Source: Hemileia vastatrix (taxonomy: Eukaryota; Basidiomycota; Pucciniomycetes; Pucciniales; Zaghouaniaceae). Taken from it: DNA of 64,000 nucleotides. A program made the translations under genes and the position numbers. The stretch is taken from the NCBI GenBank assembly GCA_030280995.1, contig JASXTE010000010.1, positions 21,345,823-21,409,822 on the forward strand. The letters run 5' to 3'. The notes beneath the pieces were generated by a model that searched no databases, had not been told where the DNA came from, and saw only the letters and a program-made list of their open reading frames with translations. The stretch's first letter is position 1. Every line of letters starts with the position of its first letter. Shown piece by piece: positions 56,051 through 64,000 of this stretch.

Positions 56051-57300
56051 GGAGGGTTTTTGGTTCAGTATTATTTCAAATTTGTGTGGTCTTCCAAAAT
56101 TTGCACAGGCCTTTGTTGTATAGTTTGGTGCTGTTTGGGTATGTCTTAATTGACATTGGTCGAATAATTATGTGTTATTTTGGTTTTATTCATTGAATAT
56201 TAGGACTATGAGTATGTGGGTAATACCATTGAATAGCCCCAGTTTTTCTCTATATTTGATGTCTTTATGATATTTTTCACATTCCAAGCTTTAAGGAGTC
56301 ATTTCCTCATTTTTGATTTTTAAAAGATAGCTATTTAATTTTTTTTTTCATGTTTTATGGGATAACCTAAAGTCTTAGGTTTAAGTTCTTAGTACAATTA
56401 AGTAGAGCTGATTCAGCTCTATATTTTATGTCACAATGTTTTCATAGCTTAATTTTGTGTTTTAAGGGTTTTAATAGTCATGTTAGATTTTTTTAAGTAT
56501 TTTGGGCTTTATTGGAGGTTTTTGGTGGTTTTCTGGAATCAGGGAGGTCTGGCTGCGTCTAGGAGGGCCGCCTGCCTTGTTTATAGAAGGCTGGCGAGCA
56601 ATCTAGAGGGTTTTTATTCAATTTGGCTGTCAAAAGCACCAAATTTGTTGCTGTCCATGGATTTTTAGGTGGTTGTATGTGTGTATATACTGAATAAGAC
56701 AGTTTGTGGCAACTTTAATTATCATACAACCATCTGGTAATTATATCATTGTTTCTTACTCAGTTTTCACTGTTTTTTGGCCACAATTGGCTGTGTTTGT
56801 TTCAAGGTTAGTTCTTCATTTAACTCAACTTTGGCAACTGATTTTTCTGTTGTAGCTTTGCAACCTACATCAAGTATTTTTTTTCTGTGTTTGTGCAACA
56901 AGTGTACTGTGTCTTTGGTTTCTGGTATGGATTTTTCTGCATTTCAGGTTTCTGGTTCTTTGGTTCTCAGTGGTCTGATATTGGCTACTGTCTTGACTTG
57001 TTAAGAAGTCAAGAAGTGTTTTGGAAGGGGTATAGTAACTGTCTCTATTTTGCTGTAGTAAATAAATCTCACCTTGTATTTCTCAAAGGGACAGGGGTTT
57101 TTCTCTCCAGTTTTACTCCAACTCCCTTGGTCAAGGCCTATAGCTAGTACTATAGGATTTTCTACATCAGAAAATACATAACTGCTGTATTTTTTAAACA
57201 TAATAACAGATATGTAAGAGTACTATGTGAATTTTTAGTAATTGATAATAATAATTTTAGTAATTGTTTACGATTTTAAATGACATATTGACCTAGTTTG
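56051..57300. other. Unidentified insertion between protease and reverse transcriptase remnants
   Basis: The expected protease C-terminus and pol linker are replaced by about 1.2 kb of T/G-rich sequence. Open stretches at 56480-56668 and 56777-57147 are Cys/Phe/Ser/Val-rich and not recognisable. It is probably another mobile element or unrelated DNA. Confidence 0.35.
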
Positions 57301-57399
57301 GCATCAAATTAGATCCTGAAAATAGTTGCTTTGAAATTGGAGTCAATGGAATAACAAAATTAAGAAAATTCAATTTATTTCATTACTCCCAAAGAAGAA

Positions 57400-57736
57400 A
57401 AATTCTAAGGTGGAAGACCCACCTCTGAAGAAGTTGAATTGAAAAATAAAATCCAAAAGGCCTCATTAAGCACTCAACTCTCAAAATTTTAAGCAGACAA
57501 TATTTAGAGATTGAAAAATTAATATCCTGTAGCACTTTTTCACAGTTCAAATGAACTAGGATTGGTCAAAGACAATGAGATGAAAATCTCCTTAAGTTGT
57601 GATTTGGATATTATTCCCTGCAGAGAATAAAATAAACCTTTCCCAGCTTCTCCTGAAGAAAGGAAATACAGTGACAACAACATTAAGATGTTGTTAGAAA
57701 TGGGTATTGTTGAAAAATTAGATACAAATTCTAAGT
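57400..57736 (+). pseudogene. Reverse transcriptase N-terminal remnant, cut by copy C
   Basis: The frame reads ELGLVKDNEMKISL, a stop, NKPFPASPEERKYSDNNIKMLLEMGIVEKLDTNSK, the segment of Ty3/Gypsy pol just before the first reverse transcriptase motif (the GIVEKS-type block). It ends exactly at the TGTC start of the copy C LTR, showing that copy C inserted into family F. Confidence 0.65.
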
Positions 57737-58546
57737 TGTCACACGCCACATGACACTTGAGGCAAAAGCAGCTCATTAAATCAATAATACAGAGGTCTAA
57801 ATCCATACTTGAAGCGAAGAAAGCAATTCTACATAGCAAATGCGACTTGCCTTTGTGTACTCACTATTCAACCGCGCTAGTATAAATTCTAAATCTAAAT
57901 TAGTCAATTTCTAAATAGTGTGTCTCAGTATTTTCCTCAATAAGCAATGCACAGCGCAATAGTCAATGTAATAGTCCGCTAAAAGGTTTATTAAATGTCT
58001 GTGAATTATTAAAAGGGGTAGTGAGCATGGACGGAAAGGTTAGTGGAGGATTAAAGGGTTAACATATGTTAGTGAGGAGGGTCCAGGTGTAATGAATGTA
58101 TTTTTGATGGTCTGTGGTGTGCGGAATAGTGGATGGGTATGAGGTCAATGCGAGGAGGAGTAAAGGATATAAAAGGGGCTTGGTTTTTGGTTTGACATTC
58201 TTTAGAATTAAATTATAAAACGTTTATATAGTTAATAGTGGTAAAGCTTTAGGTTAAATCATTATTATTGTATCATTCCTTATTTTCTCAGTAATCATTT
58301 CTAAATCCTAAATCTTTGATTATTGAGTTTCCAACCCTTTGTGAGATCTTAAGAATTTTAATAATACCTTTTAATTATATTAGAATTCTTCTCAAACATA
58401 TCTTGAAGCAGTAGCTCTTCCTTCAAGTCATTTTCAAATCACTTCCTTGAACATTTCCTCTGTGCATCGAAGAAGTTTCTAAACTACTCCCTCCATCTCA
58501 CTCCCTAGGAACACCCTCGACCTTGTGCGTAGGTCGTCCGGTGACA
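57737..58546 (+). repeat. 5' LTR of copy C
   Basis: 810 bp, from TGTCACACGCCACATGACAC to GTCCGGTGACA, in the canonical arrangement (unlike the fold-back LTR of copy A). It is followed by the same leader as copy A (GTATAATTTAATTCTCCGTAG). Confidence 0.92.
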
Positions 58547-58621
58547 GTATAATTTAATTCTCCGTAGTTCTCATTCTTTGCACTACTAAGTCCCTTTTCA
58601 GGTGTTTTCCAAATTCTTAAA

Positions 58622-59787
58622 ATGGCACCTGTTCAATGCACTCCTCCTACGGGCGCTACTACTAGAGCTCGTGCCAGAGGCAGGCCAACAGCCACACGTC
58701 CTGTTTCCCACACTCACTCCTTGGAGCCTCTCAACCTTAGAGTACGGGGACATTCTGTCCAATCTGTAGAAGACATCCCTCAAGATTTTGATGATTCTAG
58801 CGAGGAAGAAGAAGGAGAGGATAAGATGCATGAGGCACCATCCGCCCCTGCTACTCACCCTTCTGGTCAACCTTTAGAACCTTGACCATCTAATTCGCTG
58901 GAGGACTTCATGAGACTTTTCATGAAAACCCTCTCAAATTCAACATATCCGAGGGATCTAAATTCAAAACTCCTTCCATGAAATCTCCTGATAAATTTGA
59001 TGGAGAACATCCAGACAGATTGCAGCCCTTCTTGCAAACCTGAAAGCTCCTGTTCCATAATGACTGATTGAAGGTTTTTTACGCTTCTTCATTCCTAGAC
59101 AGAAAAGCAGCAAGATGGTTCGAACCTTATCTTCTCATGCTCTCTTCGACCGAAACCAACTTACTTATTAATAACTGGTAAAAGTTTGAAGACCAACTCT
59201 TCACTTTGTTTGGTGACCCTAATGAAACTGACAACGCAGAAATTGAACTTGATTTTCTTTGCATGAGTGATAATGGTGAAGCCTTTGAATACATCTCGAA
59301 CTTCAGAGCACTTCAAACTCGAGTAGGTTGGAATGATGCTGCCCTCAAGTATGATTTCAAAAAAGGACTTCCTTTGAAGATTCTGGATCAGTTAAATCTT
59401 CACGGTCAGAAGATGACTACTTTAATGGATTTAATGGATCAAACCCTCAAACTTGACAGCGTTTACCAAGGACAACTTCAACATCGTTGATACGCCAACA
59501 AATCTCAAGGCCTAAATTTTAAACCGGGACCTTCTTCACACCCAGTAACAACTCAATCCTCCTCGACTCAATCCGAACCCAATAAGGGAAAGGACAAAAC
59601 TCGACCTAAAAGCTCAACCCCAGGCGATATCAGTAAAGTACTGGATCCAAAAGGGGAACTTAAAGAAGATGAGAGGAAGAGGCGAGCAGATAATGGGTTA
59701 TGTATGTATTCTGGAGGTAAGCACAAGCTAGAAGATTGTGTGAAGTTGAAGGAAAGAGAATTTACTAGTTCAAGGTCAAAAAACTAG
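58622..59787 (+). pseudogene. gag: gag of copy C
   Basis: It starts at the ATG 58622 (MAPVQCTPPTGATT). TGA at 58883 (GGA in copy A), further stops and a deletion near 59060-59080 break it. The C-terminal capsid part is open from 59206 to 59490. The knuckle Cys is mutated (MYSGGKHKLEDC, first pair C-S). It ends at TAG 59785 after the slippery heptamer. Confidence 0.85.
59778..59784 (+). promoter_or_regulatory. Probable -1 frameshift heptamer, copy C
   Basis: TCA AAA AAC TAG, identical to copies A and B. Confidence 0.72.
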
Positions 59788-60810
59788 TAGATAGTTTACT
59801 TGTGTGCAAAGCAAACTATCTTATCTTGCCCAGTGCACAGAACCTCCATGTCTTAAGGACTGGAGTTGCCTTAAACCGCTTGAGATTCATTCTTTTCAAG
59901 GAGGATACCCCCTTCAGTTGTCTCATAGACTCTGGAGCTTCAATTTCTTTTGTCAGTTTATCTTTTTCCGAGAAGTTACAACTGACATTTACAGATATCA
60001 ATTGAACTCCAATTTACTTGGTCAAATCAGAGGAGCCCAAATATTGGGTAAGTAAGACAGTTTTATGTGTTTTCAACTTTCCGAACTTCCCCCCCTTCGA
60101 GTGGGAATTATCAGTCTTGGACGCCCCAAGGATGGACAATACCATTCTTGGCCATGACTTTTTAACGCATTGGAATCCTGAAATTAATTGGTCACGGGGA
60201 TTGATCACCCCTCCCACTAAGTATATTTCTGATTCTTCAATGCAGGTCAATAGGGAGTTAAACAACCCACCTGAAAATGTCCTTCTAGAGGACAAATCTC
60301 TGCCAGATGACTTGCAAGCATCTGATCTTTCTTTAAATGAGCAATCGGCTAACCCTTCTAGCTCAATGACTTCATTTGAAGAGGATTTAAATTGCCTTGA
60401 AGTAATCAAATTATGCTCTCTCAATTCTGGTCTTCCCTCGACAGATTCTCTCAATGATGATGAGGATGACCAAATTAATGTTGAAGCCATTAAATCAACT
60501 CTACTGGAAATCTATCATGATTTCCTTGATGTTTTCTCAATCTGAAAGGCCAATAAGTTACCACCTCACCGACCCTACAACCATCAGATAGATTTAATAG
60601 GTCCAGTACCTCTGGCAAGTCCTGTCTAATCTTTGTCGAAGGATGAATCTGAAGTTTTTCGAGACTACATTGCAGAGAATGTAGCCAAAGGTTTCATAAG
60701 AGCCAGTAAATCTCCAACCGGCTCCCCTGTTCTTTTTGTAAAGAAAAAGGATGGTAGTCTAAGATTGTGTGTTGACTATAGAAAGCTCAACACATTCACT
60801 AAGAAGAATT
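59779..60810 (+). pseudogene. pol: Protease and start of reverse transcriptase, copy C
   Basis: Protease LIDSGAS, then the linker (SLPDDLQASDLSLNEQ) and the first reverse transcriptase motif [19 protein letters not shown]. Stops occur at about 60003, 60543 and 60628. The frame then runs uninterrupted into Harbinger ORF2 sequence. Confidence 0.87.
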
Positions 60811-61804
60811 TTGGAGAGCGAGCCAATGTTAATCCTGTAAACATGTTGGATGGAGAAGATCCTATCTCCAAACATGATGTTGAAGCAAATCTTTTCCCAT
60901 CCTCTTCCTCCACTCAAGCATCCCCTCATTTGAATGAGACAAATCTAGATAGCTTTTCTGTAGATCCTATAGGTGATTTAACCCAACCAAATCTAACTCA
61001 GGTCTGTTTCTTTTTTCTTTTATCTTATCATTTCTATTTTTTATCTACTTATCTTTTTCTTATTTCTTAAAAGGATTATGAAAAAACACAGGATCCTCAA
61101 TCAACTGAGTTTGAAGGTAGTGACAATGATAAGGAGGAAAATATGACCATGAACAAGAAGAGTAGGGCTTCAAGTAGTCTAACTTTCTACTCACAAAGAA
61201 GACAAAAAAGCGATACTTCATCACAAACCCCTTTTTTGTCTATGGAACAATTTTTAGAGAAACGTGATGCTGGTAAGTGATACCATACCTCTTATTACTT
61301 TACTCTACTTTTCTTCCACTTTATATTAATTTTTATTATCACTCTAGAACAAGTAGAAATTGCTAAAGAGACTCTAAGCTTTGAAAAGAAGAAATATGAG
61401 CTCTCTTTAAGGAGGGATAATAAGCTACAAGATTTGGAAGAGAGAAATTATGAGCTCTCTATACGGAAGGATGATCAGGCTCAAGATTTGGAGGAGAGGA
61501 AGTACAAGCTCTCTTTTTGGAAGGATGATCAGGCCCAAGATTTGGAGGAGAGGAAGTACGAGCTCTCTTTACAGAAGGATGGTTGGGCCCAAGATTTGGA
61601 GGAGAAGAAGTTTGAGTTAACTCTAAGTATTGAAAATTTAAAAAAAGAGGAGAAAACACTCAAACATCAAAACCTATTAGAGCAGATGAAATATAAGTTT
61701 GATCATGAAGAAAATTCCAAAAAGAAAGATTTCTTGATAAATGTGTTAAAGCTAATAAATCTGTTGAGGAAATTGTACATTTAAAGAAATTGTTGGATGA
61801 CTAG
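60811..61804 (+). pseudogene. Harbinger ORF2 fragment with expanded coiled-coil repeats
   Basis: It starts inside exon 1 at [19 protein letters not shown] (the DNA-binding part is missing). Exon 1 ends at 61001; exon 2 is 61074-61272 (199 nt, as in H1) and exon 3 starts at 61348, with the same GT-AG sites. Exon 3 has 4.4 copies of the 18-residue repeat (RKYELSLxKDDxAQDLEE), against 2.4 in H1. A one-base loss near 61742 shifts the end; the ancestral stop is TAG 61802-61804. Confidence 0.82.
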
Positions 61805-61969
61805 TTTGTTTTATTTCTCTCACACTTCAACTGTTCATATTTATTTGTACATAAAATTTACAATAATTTCCTGTATTTCATCACTCTATCAATCATTACT
61901 TGAATTTTTGTATTTTAATGTTAAATAATCTTTTTTTAAATAAAATTTTCATGTATCCTTTGAAAATTT

Positions 61970-62400
61970 GAGGATCCCCCACCCCTGAATTTTTTTGAAG
62001 TAAGGGGTGGGTATCACCAAAATTATTTCATGTCATGAATCTTGAAATTCTTATATGAAAATTTGGCTTTACTACCCCCTGCATTCTACCGGTATCCCAA
62101 AAATTCTTACAAGTCAAGAATTTCACAAGTCTTATAAGAAATTTTGGCAAAACCCCCCATGGATTTTATTGAAGTAAGGGATGGGTATCACCAAAATTTT
62201 ATCACCAAAATATTTACAAGTCAAAAAAATTCTATATCTGTTTTAAAACATAGGCAATACTCTCCCCTGTATTTTATTGAAGCAAGGGGTGGGTATCACC
62301 AAAATTTTTCTAAGTCATCAATTTCACATGTCAGATTTGAAACTTTGGCAATACCCCCCCCTGCATATTATTGAAGTAAGGGGTGGAAGTCATCTAAATT
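61970..62400. repeat. Array of short palindromic MITE-like units (inverted copy)
   Basis: Counterpart of 42080-42500, with units ending in GGGTGGGTATCACCAAAATT. It lies between ORF2 and the dioxygenase, as in H1. Confidence 0.65.
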
Positions 62401-62779
62401 TAATATAATTACATAAATTATTAAATAAATATCTAATATATATCAATTTCTCTAGTTTAAAGTAATGACAATTCCTCAAGCCAAAATGCAGACCAAGTCT
62501 AGAAACAAAAGTTTGGGACTTTCCACAGGTATAGGCAAGAGGAACCCCATGAAACAAATAAATGTTATCATGATTACCTGCTATACAACCAAAGGTCATT
62601 AGCTCATCACTTAACTTGAGAAAATTGATAAATATAAAATATTTATTAATAATTTATGAAAAAATATAAAATTTTCAATGACAACTCTAATCCCCATACT
62701 TTTTGGATCTAGATATAGTTTTTTTAAATTGAATACCTTTAACTTCTTTCTTTACATTATTGATTCTTTGAATCAACTT

Positions 62780-64000
62780 ATGACTGATTTGAAATGAGCA
62801 ACCAAAATTTGTTAAATCTTGACAGGATTCCAAACCAGGAGGAGCTTTGGGATTTGGTGGAAAGAATGTTTATTTTTTATTTTTTATTTTTTATTTAATG
62901 ATTATCCTTAGAAGAATTCCAAATAGTTTCGATGATACCATTTCCCAAACCAAAATCAATGATGCACCGGTGGTCTGGAAAGTATAAACCATGTCCTTTG
63001 ATTTTAGCTGGAGATGGTATTGGGTAGCCAGTTATTGGATTGATATATGAGAATATACCAAAAGTAAGGAAATTGGCATCATTCCTATCAATATGAATCC
63101 TATTGTGGAATCCAGGATGATTGATAATAACATTAGAAAATAAAAGATATTTGTGGCTGATATCTTCCCATTTGGAGTCACACCAATTCGGTATTCCAAC
63201 TTTGGTTGCAAGTTCATGATTTTTTTCAAATGCTTTATTACAGAGCTTTTTGAGTCAAAAAGCAAGAAAAGAGTTAAAGGAAGGTAGAGTGTCCCATAGG
63301 CAAAAATCTTCATCTTTTTGAGCTTTAGTGATATTCTTTACCAACAAATATATGCCTATATAAATGAAATAAGTGAAATGATATTAAGAATGGAAAAAAA
63401 ATTTTTAGACATAACAAGAGAATATCCTTTAACAAAACCTGGTCTCCAACCAAATCCAATCATGATACCATCCAACAAATTTGTATTCCTTATAGGTAAT
63501 TGAACCAAAGCCTTTTGATAAAGAGTTATGATAAGATCCGATAGTTGATTAAAAGTTTCATCTTTTACACCATCATATGAATGAACTTCCAAAATGAATT
63601 GAGCCTTATAAGAATTACTGATAACTGCAACAACTCAATCATCTCCAAATTCGGTTAGATATTTGATATCTTCTGGTAATTTTTTCGGAAATTGAATTTT
63701 TTTATCTACTTTAGTTTTATGAAAAAAAATGTTTGGGATATGACCAAAATAACTTTCACATAGAATTTTTTTTTCAGATATCTTTTCTTCTGATAAAACT
63801 GATTATCTTTAATTTTTTTGAAGATTTAGATAATGAGCTTTTTTTTTTCAGATAGCTTTTCTTCTTATGAGATTGATTATCTTTAATTTTAATGAATGAT
63901 TTAGAAGAAGAATTTTTTTTCCGCATATCTTTTATTCTGATCAGACTGATTATCATTAATTTTTTTGAATGATTTAGAAGATGATTGTATTGAAGTTGAT
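62780..64000 (-). pseudogene. Tet/JBP-like dioxygenase, second copy with N-terminal region
   Basis: Minus strand. Upstream of the core it retains sequence absent from H1: a Lys/Ser-rich start (63956-63774), YFGHIPNIFFHK, KLPEDIKYLTEFGDD, a TGA, then AQFILEVHSYDGVKDETFNQL and LLDGIMIGFGWRPGFVKGYSL; the GWR motif is typical of fungal Tet-like proteins. The core repeats NWCDSKW, HNRIHID (H-x-D at 63095-63087), FPDHRCIIDFGLGNGIIETIW, the distal His, then an A/T-rich microsatellite insertion and NFGCSFQI. A TGA (63257-63255) is shared with H1. Frame breaks near 63340-63360 may include an intron. Confidence 0.7.
63776..64000 (-). repeat. Short tandem repeat in the dioxygenase N-terminus, period about 68 bp
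   Basis: Three diverged units share ATATCTTTTCTTCTGAT and CTGATTATCTTTAATTTT. Read on the minus strand they encode Lys/Ser-rich sequence (KIKDNQSHKKKSYL). The array runs off the window. Confidence 0.6.

Larger units (their letters stand above)
57737..60810 (+). mobile_element. Chromovirus copy C, 5' half only
   Basis: 5' LTR, leader, gag and the start of pol, ending within the reverse transcriptase at 60807-60810, where Harbinger ORF2 sequence begins. No 3' LTR is present in the window. Confidence 0.9.
60811..64000 (-). mobile_element. Harbinger fragment E with ORF2 and dioxygenase, inverted relative to H1
   Basis: It is the reverse complement of about 43520-41160 of H1, then continues beyond what H1 retains. 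ORF2 (plus) and the dioxygenase (minus) are convergent around the same short-repeat array. The left junction cuts ORF2 and fuses it to copy C pol; the right end lies outside the window. Confidence 0.85.

Noticed and set aside
56480..57201. Cys/Phe-rich open frames as genes
   Set aside because: No domain, no splice-supported extension and no start context; probably incidental in T/G-rich sequence.
62390..62599. Short conserved frame VPLAYTCGKSQTFVSRLG as a separate gene
   Set aside because: It is conserved only between the two element copies at the same place and is as likely a 3' exon or UTR of the dioxygenase gene, so it is listed only as flank.

Overview
The window reads as a strongly AT-rich, transposon-choked stretch of a filamentous fungal nuclear genome. 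A basidiomycete is likely, and a rust-like (Pucciniales) genome is my best guess. The reasons are short GT-AG introns (55-100 nt), chromodomain Ty3/Gypsy elements, PIF/Harbinger elements, Tet-like dioxygenase sequence and almost no host genes in 64 kb. Species is not determinable from the sequence alone. The only recognisable host gene is the splicing factor SF3A2 (PRP11/Sap62) at 28458-29512. It is rebuilt here from six exons, one of them an 8-nt micro-exon.

Layout. 1-664 is part of a long dispersed LTR-like repeat (called family F here). 665-8874 is chromovirus copy A (LTRs, gag, pol with chromodomain, and a gene on the opposite strand before the 3' LTR). 8875-12738 is unassigned AT-rich DNA with a degenerate 40-bp minisatellite and a small CACTA-like MITE. 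12739-19223 is a second chromovirus family (D), internally deleted. 19224-25872 holds family F scraps, hairpins, a palindromic-TIR MITE and a 2.4-kb segment bounded by inverted repeats. 25873-27305 is a purine-rich tract split by a solo LTR. A Tc1-like transposase remnant (27959-28330) lies just upstream of SF3A2. 29954-44399 is chromovirus copy B on the minus strand, with perfect 5-bp target duplications; a 6.1-kb PIF/Harbinger element (H1, 38271-44347) is nested in its 5' LTR. 44446-45950 is a rearranged relative of H1. 45960-49680 is more family F and unassigned DNA. 49681-53177 is a second Harbinger (H2) with an apparently intact transposase. 53178-57736 is family F LTR plus pol remnants. 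57737-60810 is chromovirus copy C, broken by an illegitimate junction to a third Harbinger fragment (60811-64000).

Two things stand out. First, H1 carries, besides a DDE transposase and a Myb/SANT-like second protein, a degraded gene that looks like a TET/JBP-type 2-oxoglutarate/Fe(II) dioxygenase. The same convergent dioxygenase/ORF2 arrangement, with the same intergenic repeat array, recurs at 60811-64000, so the dioxygenase appears to be standing cargo of this Harbinger lineage. Second, the chromovirus copies carry an antisense gene with a probable intron; in copy B it encodes six cysteines in exact fungal Zn2Cys6 spacing. Both suggest transposons carrying their own potential regulators (DNA-base oxidation and transcription, respectively). 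In-frame TGA codons at ancestral CGA positions are compatible with CpG methylation and deamination of these elements.

Coordinates, splice sites and target duplications were read by eye. Family assignments rest on motif recognition, not on searches.
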